Assembly (NCBI RefSeq): GCF_026151205.1
Contig: NC_087073.1
Span: forward strand, 21,046,837-21,110,836
Length of the DNA: 64,000 nucleotides
Direction of reading: 5' to 3'
Source of the DNA: Bolinopsis microptera
Lineage: Eukaryota > Ctenophora > Tentaculata > Lobata > Bolinopsidae
Shown here: in pieces, positions 24,345 to 35,972 of the stretch
How the letters are laid out: each line of letters begins with the position of its first letter
How positions within the stretch are numbered: position 1 is the stretch's first letter
Made by a program: the position numbers and the translations under genes
The notes under the pieces: model-generated
Told to the model about the DNA's origin: nothing
The model's database searches: none
What the model saw: the letters and a program-made list of their open reading frames with translations, nothing else

Positions 24345-24692
24345 AGAGTTACTGTTACCTAGCAACTAGAGTTACCGTTACCAAGCAACTAGAGTAACCG
24401 TTACCTAGCAACTAGAGTTACTGTTACCAAGCAACTAGAGTTACCGTTACCAAGCAACTAGAGTTACCGTTACCTAGCAACTAGAGTTACCGTTACCAAG
24501 CAACTAGAGTTACCGTTACCAAGCAACTAGAGTTACCGTTACCTAGCAACTAGAGTTACCGTTACCTAGCAACTAGAGTTACCGTTACCTAGCAACTAGA
24601 GTTACCGTTACCAAGCAACTAGAGTTACCGTTACCTAGCAACTAGAGTTACCGTTACCTAGCAACTAGAGTTACCGTTACCTAGCAACTAGA
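24345..24692. repeat. 23-bp minisatellite, about 15 copies, each with an X-box-like site
   Basis: The unit is actagagttaccgttacc followed by (t/a)agca. Adjacent units create GTTACC-(T/A)-AGCAAC, which matches the RFX X-box consensus GTNRCC-(0-3N)-RGYAAC. A single extra copy lies at 25981-26006. Confidence 0.9.
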
Positions 24693-25259
24693 ATACGAAG
24701 TGTGATGGAGAAAGGGTGGAAATGAAGATGATTTGCAACGTGACAATCAGTAGTAGTATATATAAAGTAGTACAATGAACTGTGGTCCTTCATTTCTTAG
24801 CTGTCTCAGTATGTCAGTGTCTCGCAATATCCTATGTTGGACGAGTAATCAGTTACTTGTTTGACTTTAGTTCAAACAAGATAACATTCTGCTAGTTGTA
24901 AGAAGTGGCATACGTCCTGCAGGCTGACAGGTCGCTCTCCACCATTTAAGCATTTATCAGATTTGACAACTAGTCGTCGCCCTTTTATATCTTAAGATTA
25001 TTATAAGATTATAAGTTTTGTTTTTTGAAGCAGTCTTAATTTCTTGGATGAATTACAAGTTACAAGCTCTTAGACGAGTATGGAAGTGAAGTTTAGCGTC
25101 AAATTCGCTCTGTCGTTTGGGGGATATTTAATAGAGCACGTGATATATATATGTCGCTAGCATCTAGTTGGAGCTGATTGGACAGTGGGTTGTAACGTCA
25201 TGCTCGCAGTCTGGTTAAGAAAGGATCTTGGTGGCACTAAAGAGTTTGATGATAATATT

Positions 25260-25318
25260 TGGTGGGTATATAAAGCAGCCGTTTAGAGGTGGGTATATAA
25301 AGCAGCCGTTTATAGGTT
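25260..25318 (+). promoter_or_regulatory. Duplicated TATA-box-like segment
   Basis: ggtgggtatataaagcagcc occurs twice, about 29 bp apart, each with TATATAAA. No plus-strand gene starts nearby, so promoter activity is only a possibility. Confidence 0.25.
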
Positions 25319-25754
25319 CTCAGTTCATTTCTGGTGACCTTTATCTGTCCACCACTTAGACACACTTTTATAGATCTCTAGTTATCAAGTAAAAGTCAAT
25401 TACTGTTTTCTTTTATATTCATTTTAAAATAGCATGACTTTTTTTCGCCATTTTCATCCCAAAAATTCCCAGAAAAAAAGGGATGACACTTCGTTTCACA
25501 CCTTCACGTTTCTAATTGCAGGCTCAACCCTTTCTAAGGAAATCGCACTTAGATGAAGTGTTAGTGTCGGGTGGGATGCTATTTAAACAGCCTTGTAGAT
25601 TGAGATTTGATGCAATATTCTGATATCACCCTTTGCAATATTGACTTCTTTTTAAAGCATGTGTTGTTCGCAGTAGCTCAAACCTTGACAAGTTGCACTG
25701 TGAGTCTAAACTTATTCTCAAAGAGTTTGTGTTAGTCACGTGATAGCTTCATCA

Positions 25755-25862
25755 TTACACAAGTGCAGTAAATACTGCACCATCATTACACAAGTGCAGT
25801 AAATACTGCACCCACAAGTGCAGTAAATACTGCACCCACAAGTACAGTAAATACTGCACCCA
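25755..25862. repeat. Tandem repeat of an 18-bp palindrome, four copies
   Basis: Each unit contains gtgcagtaaatactgcac (8-bp arms, 2-base centre), separated by spacers such as ccacaa or catcattacacaa. Confidence 0.85.
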
Positions 25863-26077
25863 CCCACCTAAACTGATTAATTTCATTCTGGGTGTTGGGT
25901 CACGTGATATCCAATACTTTAGTACACTTCTATCATTTTCTCACGTTCTCCGCCTCATATTAATTATATTTGGTAGTAGTAACTAGAGTTACCGTTACCT
26001 AGCAACGCGCGCACATCATGACACCCGGGTAGGGTTAGGGTGCACCCAATACATTGTAGTAGTGTAGTGGGTGTAAG

Positions 26078-26294
26078 TTCTACCTTATTTGTGACATATT
26101 TCAGCTCTAGCTTATTTGTGACATATTTCAGTTCTAGCTTATTTGTGACATATTTCAGTTCTAGCTTATTTGTGAAATTTTTCAGTTCTAGTTTATTTGT
26201 GACATATTTCAGTTCTAGCTTATTTGTGACATATTTCAGTTCTAGCTTATTTGTGACATATTTCAGTTCTAGCTTATTTGTGACATATTACAGT
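26078..26294. repeat. 27-bp minisatellite, eight copies
   Basis: The unit is cttatttgtgacatatttca plus gttctag. The length is a multiple of three without stops, hence a spurious open frame of repeating SSLFVTYF. Confidence 0.92.
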
Positions 26295-26309
26295 TCAATT
26301 AGTCAGTAA

Positions 26310-27290
26310 ACTCATGGGTATTAAAGTATTAAGCGTGTGTGACTTAACTTTAAGAAACGTTATTTAATCGTTTAATTTAACAACAGTCACATTTAACAAG
26401 TTGGTTACAAAACTTTGCGCAATTCTCAAATTGAATATGCGGATTTTGATTGGATTTTTGACAGATTCATTAACAGAGAAAATGAATTAGTCGTGATCTT
26501 GACACAGTTTCAGTGTAAACCAGCGGTAAAATTAGAAGAGAATATCATTTCTGATGTTCTACCATTTTACCATCTGACGTTTGACAAACTGTATTGCTTA
26601 AACGTGTAGTTTTATCTAGCTGAATAGTAGTAGTACTCAGTAGTAATAATAGTGGTACTTACTACTCAGTAGTAACATTAACTCTTCTCTACAGCTGTTG
26701 TTTAACCAAACCATTCGTTTCTGTATAATATATTTTAGACAAGTTCTTCGGTTTATCAATCGTAAGAATTAAAAAACATTTTTGTTTTAATAATGTACCC
26801 TAGAAGAATATTTGAACCCAGGTTTTAGATGCTCTACTTGTAACCAGTGGTCTCCTGAATTCATATATAATATGAAATATCATCAAGATTGGACAAAAGA
26901 TGACTGAGTTAGGAGCCGAAAACCATATGCCCAAATTTGGGCATACGCACCAAATTTAATAGATTTCGGCCCATAAATTGGTCAAATATCAATATTTTTG
27001 AATGAGACTAACTTTATGTGAAAGGTAAGCCTAAACTACATATTGTCTGTAAGTTATAGCTTTATCAACTGCTACCTTAACATAAAAAGTTGTTTACAAA
27101 ATAAATCCGTGGTTTATTTTTATCTGTTTTATCTGTTTAACTGGTCCTTCTTTTCATATATTAATCTTTTCTTTCAAGAGCAGTAAGATCACAAATTCAA
27201 ATATTTCGAGGCTTTATCCCTTTATCTGGTTTTCTGATCTGCTCTGCTCGTTATCCCCCTTCGCATTAGTCACACAACATTACGCCGTCC
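26310..27290. other. Intergenic DNA, nothing recognised
   Basis: AT-rich, including a short open frame at 26415-26609 without motifs or splice context. Confidence 0.5.
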
Positions 27291-27295
27291 TAGCT

Positions 27296-28580
27296 TTCAC
27301 TTGACAGACATGAATACAGTAGCGAAGTGGTGCACAGGTACTGCAGGGTAGAGGACCTCTTCACTTGACAGACATGAATACGGTAGCGAAGTGGTGCACA
27401 GGTACTGCAGGGTAGAGAACCTCTTCACTTGACAGACATGAATACGGTAGCGAAGTGGTGCACAGGTACTGCAGGGTAGAGAACCTCTTCACTTGACAGA
27501 CATGAATACGGTAGCGAAGTGGTGCACAGGTACTGCAGGGTAGAGAACCTCTTCACTTGACAGACATGAATACGGTAGCGAAGTGGTGCACAGGTACTGC
27601 AGGGTAGAGAACCTCTTCACTTGACAGACATGAATACGGTAGCGAAGTGGTGCACAGGTACTGCAGGGTAGAGAACCTCTTCACTTGACAGACATGAATA
27701 CGGTAGCGAAGTGGTGCACAGGTACTGCAGGGTAGAGGACCTCTTCACTTGACAGACATGAATACGGTAGCGAAGTGGTGCACAGGTACTGCAGGGTAGA
27801 GAACCTCTTCACTTGACAGACATGAATACGGTAGCGAAGTGGTGCACAGGTACTGCAGGGTAGAGGACCTCTTCACTTGACAGACATGAATACGGTAGCG
27901 AAGTGGTGCACAGGTACTGCAGGGTAGAGAACCTCTTCACTTGACAGACATGAATACGGTAGCGAAGTGGTGCACAGGTACTGCAGGGTAGAGGACCTCT
28001 TCACTTGACAGACATGAATACGGTAGCGAAGTGGTGCACAGGTACTGCAGGGTAGAGAACCTCTTCACTTGACAGACATGAATACGGTAGCGAAGTGGTG
28101 CACAGGTACTGCAGGGTAGAGAACCTCTTCACTTGACAGACATGAATACGGTAGCGAAGTGGTGCACAGGTACTGCAGGGTAGAGAACCTCTTCACTTGA
28201 CAGACATGAATACGGTAGCGAAGTGGTGCACAGGTACTGCAGGGTAGAGAACCTCTTCACTTGACAGACATGAATACGGTAGCGAAGTGGTGCACAGGTA
28301 CTGCAGGGTAGAGGACCTCTTCACTTAACAGACATGAATACGGTAGCGAAGTGGTGCACAGGTACTGCAGGGTAGAGAACCTCTTCACTTGACAGACATG
28401 AATACGGTAGCGAAGTGGTGCACAGGTACTGCAGGGTAGAGGACCTCTTCACTTGACAGACATGAATACGGTAGCGAAGTGGTGCACAGGTACTGCAGGG
28501 TAGAGGACCTCTTCACTTGACAGACATGAATACGGTAGCGAAGTGGTGCACGGGAACTGCAGGGTAGAGAACCTCTTCAC
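27296..28580. repeat. 64-bp minisatellite, about 20 copies
   Basis: The unit starts cttcacttgacagacatgaa and ends gcagggtagagaacct. Main variants are gaggacct/gagaacct. On the minus strand it starts inside the last coding segment of the p25-alpha-like gene: AAGTGAAGAGGTTCTC is shared by the exon end and every unit. Confidence 0.95.
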
Positions 28581-31500
28581 TTATACTTTCCACTTCTCTC
28601 TGGTTCAGAGCTAGGATCACCGTCAGACTCTCCCTGAACTCTTCCTTCGTCATTCCTCTCGTTCTAAGGGTGGAGGGTGGAGGAGTCAATGTTAGCCTCT
28701 TCAGTTTTATCAATGTTGTTACTTTACTAAGTTTACTTTACACTTACTCACTTTATAATGTGATGTTTTAATATGATTTAATTGTGCAACCCACAAATTA
28801 TATTCCTTTATAAAGTTATAATATAGGAAGTTGCTCCAGACAGTTGGTTCCCGTGATTTATAAAATTTTACATAACCTATTTAAAAATTTAGACCAATGC
28901 ACTTCTTAGCTTAACAATTACCAAGAAACTTCGGGTAATCGCTGTTAATAACCGCTTGGCCAGGCAAGCTAAGCAGTTAATTGTCTCTCACTAGTTTAAA
29001 TTAATCAAATTAAATTATCTGTTAACCCCAATATCTTGTGAGCACTTTGCAGTAAATCTGCTAGTTTTCAATAAAAGATGTGACGCAACAAGTTGAAGTG
29101 TTACACAAAGTGTTACACAAAGTGTTACACAAAGTGTTACACAAAGTGTTACACAAAGTGTTACACAAAGTGTTACACAAAGTGTTACACAAAGTGTTAC
29201 TTACCGCTGTTGTGCGTGTTTAAAGTACACTATTTCAGCATCAGTAGTGTTGACCCGAGTCCCAGGTCCCACCAGATCCAATTCTCGTAACATCTGGAAG
29301 GTGTTAATTAACTTTCACAATATTCACATGACTTACTGTTCTTTAATTAACGTATTCTGTAACTAACATGTTATAGTGGCGTCTAAAACTCTGTATAACT
29401 AATAACAGCAGTAATATTGTTATAATTAAGAGGAGACTAAAATCCCACTTTACACAGCCCCGTTATCCCTCCAGTTGCTAACTAGTGCTCTCTCGTTAAA
29501 GCTCCGTAACACGTGCAGTAATAGGCTTAGTGTGGGGTGTAGTTCGTACAATCTGTCGCGAGGATAGGGGTGTAGTTCGTACAGTCTGTCGCGAGGATAG
29601 GGGTGTAGTTCGTACAATCTGTCGCGAGAATAGGGGTGTAGTTCGTACAGTCTGTCGCTAGGATAGGGGTGTAGTTTGTACAGTCTGTCGCTAGGATAGG
29701 GGTGTAGTTTGTACAATCTGTCGCGAGAATAGGGGTGTAGTTCGTACAATCTGTCGCGAGGATAGGGGTGTAGTTCGTACAATCTGTCGCGAGGACAGGG
29801 GTGTAGTTCGTACAATCTGTCGCGAGGAAAGGGGTGTAGTTCGTACAATCTGTCGCGAGGATAGGGGTACGGGTGTAGTTCGTACAATCTGTCGCGAGGA
29901 TAGGGGTGTAGTTCGTACAATCTGTCGCGAGGATAGGGGTGTAGTTCGTACAATCTGTCGCGAGGATAGGGGTGTAGTTCGTACAATCTGTCGCGAGGAT
30001 AGGGGTGTAGTTCGTACAATCTGTCGCGAGGATAGGGGTGTAGTTCGTACAATATGTCGCGAGGATAGGGGTGTAGTTCGTACAATCTGTCGCGAGGATG
30101 GGGGTGTAGTTCGTACAATCTGTCGCGAGGATAGGGGTGTAGTTCGTACAATCTGTCGCGAGGATAGGGGTGTAGTTCGTACAATCTGTCGCGAGGATGG
30201 GGGTGTAGTTTGTAGAGGATAGGGGTGTAGTTCGTACAATCTGTCGCGAGGATAGGGGTGTAGTTTGTACAATCTGTCGCGAGGATAGGGGTGTAGTTCG
30301 TACAATCTGTCGCGAGGATAGGGGTGTAGTTCGTACAATCTGTCGCGAGGAATTTTAATTGGTGCTCCCCGCCAACCATATCGCTAAATGGCATGCATTT
30401 AAATTGTGTATGAGTATTGCTGTATGTTTTGAATTTTGAAGGTCGGAACTTCGACTTGCTTGGAAACAGTTTTACTGGAACATTATTATTTATTGGTCGT
30501 GGCATTTTTTAAATTGGCAATATAATTTACCTTGTATGTGTTTAGTCAACCAAAGTAATACGATTTAGTCTAAACAGGTTCAATCTTGTAAATATCTACT
30601 GAAAAATTTACATTTCAAAAATTGCATTAGAATCAAAGAATCTCTCCAGAATTACGATTGCTTAAACTGCTCTCGACATAATATTAACGTTATATTTGAT
30701 TCGTTACAAATTAATCGATATTGTGTCGAGCCACAATCAAGGTGCAAAGTTTCTTTTAACGTTTTAAGCAATCTATTTATCAGATTATTATCCTTGCTGT
30801 GATATTCACCTTGAAGTCAATTTTGAGTCTTTTGCTACGTATTCTTTACAATCGTTCAAGCGATGAACGCTTTATTTGATATCAATTTGTAACTTAAATT
30901 TCTCTGTCACCGTCAATACAAAAGATTTTACTGTAAACTGATTTGTATTTTCCGTCTTCCTGACCAGTTGTAACAGAAGATGATTATTTTATTGACGACA
31001 AGGAAAATTATTGTTCCGATATTGCGATAACCTTCAATGTTTACCCATTTCTTACAATTAATATACAGTTACCTGTAAGAAGCGTTTCTCAGTCAGCCTA
31101 TCTTTGTCGTTCATTAGTTTGGTGTACTCAGTAAAGTTTTCAAAGTTCTTTCTCACTACAAACTCTGCTCTACTCTCCTCTGTCCTCTCCTCCTCCTCTT
31201 CCTCCTCTTCCAGATCCTCCTCCTCGAGAGGTTCTGCACTGGGGATTTTCAGGGAGTGTGTGGAGTGTAAGGAGTGTGTGGAGTGTAAGGAGATGAAACT
31301 ACCACTGTCCTGGTCAGGGATCAGACCCTCAGGTTCCTCTGAAGGTGATGGAGACAGATTGTCGCCCGGAGATTCAACCTCGGAACCCTCTCTAGTGCTA
31401 GATACTGCTGTTATAATTGCTTCACTCAGTGTAATAGCTGTTTCTATTATTGACTTATGTTCGGTTGTCGTGTCAGGATCTTCATCATTCTCCATCGTGA

Positions 31501-31627
31501 TATCGTCTAGAGTTATCTCCTCTTCCTTCTCCGCCTCCTGATCTTCACTTATTGCTGACAAGGCCTTCCTAACTATTGACTGGGCTCGTTCCAACAGTTC
31601 GACTTCTTCGTTATCACTCATTGCCAC
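28513..31627 (-). CDS. p25-alpha / TPPP-like protein
   Basis: Proteins with this domain bind tubulin and promote microtubule bundling; several are ciliary. Exons: 31073-31627 (ATG at 31627), 29205-29293 and 28513-28663. The join is in frame and gives 264 residues to a TGA at 28513. The first 150 residues are acidic and disordered (EEEDLEEEEEEEERTEE). The domain follows: NFENFTEYTKLMNDKDRLTE, KRFLQMLRELDLVGPG, VNTTDAEIVYFKHAQQRTRG, MTKEEFRESLTVILAL. This matches the p25-alpha pattern of an N-terminal helix, then TDxDIVFxK, then (I/M)xxEEFxxAL. The last 20 residues (after EVESISEE) lie in the first unit of the 64-bp repeat. They may instead be intron, with the true C-terminus elsewhere. Donors are CTTACAG-gtaact and CAGCG-gtaagt. 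The domain call is firm; the 3' end is not. Confidence 0.75.
29094..29203 (-). repeat. 12-bp repeat (TGTTACACAAAG)n beside a p25-alpha exon donor
   Basis: About nine copies. On the minus strand the array starts with the donor itself: CAGCG then gtaagtaacactttgtg. Confidence 0.92.
29530..30352. repeat. 33-bp minisatellite in p25-alpha intron 1, about 25 copies
   Basis: The unit is ggggtgtagttcgtacaatc plus tgtcgcgaggata. Being 33 bp without stops, it opens long minus-strand frames (repeating RDRLYELHPYP). I treat these as non-coding because they lie between two properly spliced exons. Confidence 0.92.
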
Positions 31628-32394
31628 GCTTTCTTGCTGAATGGTGTAAGATACAATAATTTAGCGTGTAAAAGTGATTTTGCCTTAGACAAAAAGGAAG
31701 ATGTGGAATGTGAGGGAAAGCACACTGTGGAGCTGTCTCAGTGACGCAAACACAAAGATAAACTAAACAAGACAAAGAGATGTCAGCAATAAACTATACT
31801 GGTTTAAATTAGTAACACAAAACAGGTAACCAATGTACCGATAATAAAAGGCAACATCGCCCGAGCTTGAAAACATTATTAGTGACCATGACAACAGTAA
31901 AGCATTACTCACTCCACACTGAATCAGTATATTTGATTTGTGTCCATGGCGACGGTTTCTTGAAATGTGATACGACACATTGCCCGGGTTTTAGGTTAAC
32001 CCTGGTCCTAATCTTTTCCGCAGCCTAAAACGGAAGGATTGTGGGAATATCAAAATAGCTTCGATAAACCAAATAGTATCAGTAGTCATCAGATCCTAAC
32101 AGACTCTATTTATTATATAACATAATATACTATAATATTATGTATATTATATGATAAATCTCTAGTTAAATATACCCACGGCTACTAGGAGATACTATTT
32201 AAAGGCAGTTTTGGAAGAAGTCCAGAACGCTAAACTGTTGAGAGTTGGAAGTAGTGGTGGTAGTAGTCGTTATCTGTACTAGTAGTTCCTGTTAGTAGTC
32301 ACTACTACTAGTTATAAAATATAAATAGATCTTTATATCTATTACACTAGAAGACCGATCTGACCAGCTTTTAACAGTCGGACCGAAACTTTAC

Positions 32395-32550
32395 AAAGTT
32401 ATGTAGCTAAAGTTATGTAGCTAAAGGTATGTAGCTAAAGTTATGTAGCTAAAGTTATGTAGCTAAAGTTATGTAGCTAAAGTTATGTAGCTAAAGTTAT
32501 GTAGCTAAAGTTATGTAGCTACAGTTATGTAGCTAAAGTTATGTAGCTAC
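32395..32550. repeat. 14-bp repeat (AAAGTTATGTAGCT)n, about 11 copies
   Basis: Nearly perfect array, with one ggtatg and two tacagtt variants. Confidence 0.93.
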
Positions 32551-33012
32551 ACCCTTGTGTCTGGTGATTGGCTAGTTAATACTCTAGGTTTATAACAAGT
32601 AAAACAGTAGCTGGTTCAGACCTCTCCTTACACTCCACACACTTAGCCGTATTGAAACTTAAATCCAAACTGTCTTGAAACGAGAAATCCTATTTTTAGT
32701 TTTGTTTGATTTGATCTGTAGTGAGCGGCAATCAGGAGTTTATAAATCAGGTATTTAATGGAGATTATAAGTTTTATTGTCTAAAAATAAATTCTCTGAA
32801 AAATGGGTTTATCCTGTTTTAATTTGACCATATTGAGAATATGGATTATGGAGTGGTGCATTAAACAAGGACTAAAATATAATATAAATTAAATACTCGC
32901 CATCCTTAACCCCTGTAATTCAATGCATTCTAAATCTTTAATTTAATTTAAATGATATAATATACCAATAATATTATTATTCCTAAATATATATTATTTA
33001 TTTGCCGACTAA

Positions 33013-33223
33013 CCTGCTGTATTTCAGAATGAGAATACACGTTGATCCACGACAACGTCACCAAGTAAAAACGGTGGTAGAAGCAGCTCATATCGTCCAC
33101 AACACGATCTAACGAGGGAGATAAGAAGATAACACATCCAGATAATAGAGTAACGCATTCCTCAGCGACCTGTGTCGGGCACTTTCTTCGCAGAGGAAAG
33201 GTCTTGTCATGCAAAAAGCGCAC
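33013..33223 (-). CDS. Possible exon of unknown gene
   Basis: A minus-strand open stretch with a good donor (ATACAGCAG then gttagtcgg). It encodes RVVDDMSCFYHRFYLVTLSW, INVYSHSEIQQ. It lies 1.4 kb upstream of the p25-alpha start on the same strand and could be an upstream exon. No motif and no partner exon are visible. Confidence 0.2.
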
Positions 33224-33798
33224 ATTTGGGACAGATTTTATTTATTGGTAGTCAGTTTGTGCGCATTACATAGCTGAACATGGAAATTAACGTTTATTTC
33301 CGAGATCCCAGATTTTAATTTCAAGATTTACAAGTTTCCCGTTTTAATATTCGCGAACTAAGATAATCTTCAATTTGTTAGAAAAGGGTGAACAGGAAAC
33401 AAAAAGTTAAAATTCAAGACTTCCTAGATATTTGATAATATCGATCATATTAACTTTTACTCCACGTACAGCGTAAGGGAAAATTTTGCCGGTACTGTCA
33501 AGGAAATTGACTTGGCTGACTGCCAAGACTGCGATATAAACCTTCAGATATTTCTTTGTGGTATTATATCAAAGACTTTTATCATACAGCTTACAGATTT
33601 CAGCCCTTCTGGAAACTTCCACAATAACGGCCATATAACGAGATAACATTTCTCTTAAACATATCATTTAAACATGTTGAGTCCAGATGTTTCGTAACAC
33701 CTAAAGCCCGACAATTGTGTATTTAAATGTTATTCAGAATACAAATTTCTCAAAACTAGCGTTTTACATGTGTCTTTAGTTAGAGGCTAGATTATCAC

Positions 33799-33814
33799 CG
33801 TTACCATGGTAACG
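33799..33814. promoter_or_regulatory. Perfect palindromic RFX X-box
   Basis: CGTTACCATGGTAACG contains GTTACC-AT-GGTAAC, the ideal symmetric X-box bound by RFX factors that drive ciliary genes. It is 2.2 kb upstream of the p25-alpha-like start codon (minus strand). No closer gene is evident. Confidence 0.5.
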
Positions 33815-34259
33815 TATTACCTATGGCTATACCTATTAGCTATTATTTATTACAATTACGAAAAACGTAAAGCAGAACTTGGAATACTGAATACAATATT
33901 TGCATTTAAGTATTTAATCTTGACACTGACAGCTGTCACAACAACCAGCTATTCAAACTCTTCAGATTAATGTAAAATATTTGTTTTAAAAGTAAAAGCT
34001 TGATAACGGAGTTCTTTGTGGTGGACTGGGTCGTGTTTGTTGAACTTGCTTCATCCTAATACCATTATACTACCACCGTCCACCACTACTTAAATTACAT
34101 GTATAATACATAACCTCAGAAGCAACCCTCAAATTGCTCAATATTTAAATTTGCTACCTCAGCTGATGTTTACAGCTGTAAATATGCTTTTATTGAAATT
34201 GAAAACCACACCTTTAAAGTTTAATACCTACAGGAGTTTGTCACGTTGCGCGAGCTAGT

Positions 34260-34375
34260 GGTATCTTCTTTGAGTAGAACCATATTCACTATATTTTAAT
34301 ATCTCACCATATTCGCTATATTTTAATATATCTCACCATATTCACTATATTTTAATTTTTAATATATCTCAACAT
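34260..34375. repeat. 27-bp AT-rich repeat, three copies
   Basis: Units of the type caccatattcactatatttt plus aatatct. Confidence 0.75.
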
Positions 34376-34675
34376 CGTTCACTTCAAGCCCACAATTCTC
34401 CACTAAAGTGAATTATCTTGAATCTGCACCTACTTACAAGGTTTAACACTGTAGGTAACTTGTTCACTTAGAAGGTTTCCTGTACCTCACTTTCCAGTGT
34501 TTTCCCAAAACACAGACCTGTTAATTGTCCGTAACACTGAGTACCACTACTATTACTAACACGTGCTCCGACCCTACAACACCACTACAACTACTACTGT
34601 ATATCAGTATATCCACACTAAGTGTGCCAGTATTCCACACTTGTTAGTTGTAATACTGGCACCCTGACTCCTCGA

Positions 34676-34813
34676 CAGGGACAAAAGGAAATCGCAGCAA
34701 GTACGGGATCGCGATTTTTCCCATTCTTTGCAACAAATTTTATGTGTCGTCTGTTTGGCTTGTTTGGTATCGCGATTTTTGGACAAAATAATCGCGATTT
34801 TCTTTTGTCCCTA
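34676..34813. mobile_element. 138-bp hAT-type MITE with 8-bp target-site duplication
   Basis: The 5' end CAGGGACAAAAGGAAATCGC and 3' end GCGATTTTCTTTTGTCCCTA are inverted copies with few mismatches. Both sides are flanked by CTCCTCGA (34668-34675 and 34814-34821). An 8-bp duplication and a YAGGG terminus are hAT hallmarks. There is no coding capacity. It inserted into a locally duplicated sequence; the second copy of the target is at about 34870. Confidence 0.8.
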
Positions 34814-35496
34814 CTCCTCGATACTTTGGTTGTTGGGCACCCTCTGCTGTCAGCAGCGTTTATCTTACTCCTCGATACTTTGGTTGCTGGGCACTCTCTA
34901 CTATGAGCAATACTGGTATGCTAATAATAATATATTATGTCATTATTTCCCGTTATTTACTAATCAATACTATGATAAGAGGGGTGAAGCCTGATTGCCT
35001 GTACGTGCACCTACCTGACATACCTGACTATCATGAGATAACGGCAGATATGTACTACTAGTACTACAGATATGTCTTAAAGGTCTGAACTCGATTAATG
35101 AGCTGATAGCTTCAGAAAACACGCTCACTATGGTGTCACATGCTGCTTCACTTTAATTCTACACTGAAGTTAATCTGATTAGATCAGCGTACTCACGGCG
35201 ATTAGTAGATCTGTAGATTAGTATAGTAGATCTGTAGATTTATTACTGTTTGCCGCTAATCTTGAAATTAAGGGGCTACGAGTACGTGCTTGCTGCCTGC
35301 TTGATATTGACTGTAGATTACTGATTACTATTCGCTTTTCGCTTAGATTGCGGTCGTTGTAATGTTTTATTGTGCCTCTAGTATTATATATATATTATAT
35401 AACATTGATACACGTTAGATATACTCAATACTATTACTGGTATATATAGTATCGGCTGCTTATTTTCATTCACAAAAAGCTTTATATTTTGCTCCC

Positions 35497-35972
35497 TTTG
35501 TACTCCCTCTACACAGACTCCCTCTAAACCTGCTCCCTCTACACAAACTCCCCCTACACAGACTCTCTCTACACAGACTCCCTCTACACAGACTCCCTCT
35601 ACACAGACTCCCTCTACACAGACTCCCTCTACACAGACTCCCTCTACACAGACTCCCTCTACACAGACTCCCTCTACACAGACCCCCTCTACACAGACTC
35701 CCTCTACACATACTCCCTCTACACAGACTCCCTCTACACATACTCCCTCTACACAGACTCCCTCTACACAGACTCCCTCTACACAGACTCCCTCTACACA
35801 GACCCCCTCTACACAGACCCCCTCTACACAGACTCCCTCTACACAGACTCCCTCTACACAGACTCCCTCTACACAGACTCCCTCTACACAGACTCCCTCT
35901 ACACAGACTCCCTCTACACAGACTCCCTCTACACAGACTCCCTCTACACAGACTCCCCGCACACAGACTCCC
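35497..35972. repeat. 15-bp minisatellite, about 31 copies
   Basis: The unit is ctctacacagactcc. The 15-bp length keeps a minus-strand frame open (repeating EGVCV). There is no signal peptide, and nothing gene-like surrounds it, so I annotate repeat only. Confidence 0.93.

Noticed and set aside
26028-26042. Telomere-like GGGTAGGGTTAGGG
   Set aside because: Only about two units, too short to indicate an interstitial telomere.
27296-28580. Regular 64-bp repeats considered as a CRISPR-like array
   Set aside because: Units are contiguous with no unique spacers, and the DNA is eukaryotic with spliced genes; it is a minisatellite.
31104-31541. 145-codon serine-rich frame on the plus strand
   Set aside because: Antisense shadow of the acidic first exon of the p25-alpha-like gene.
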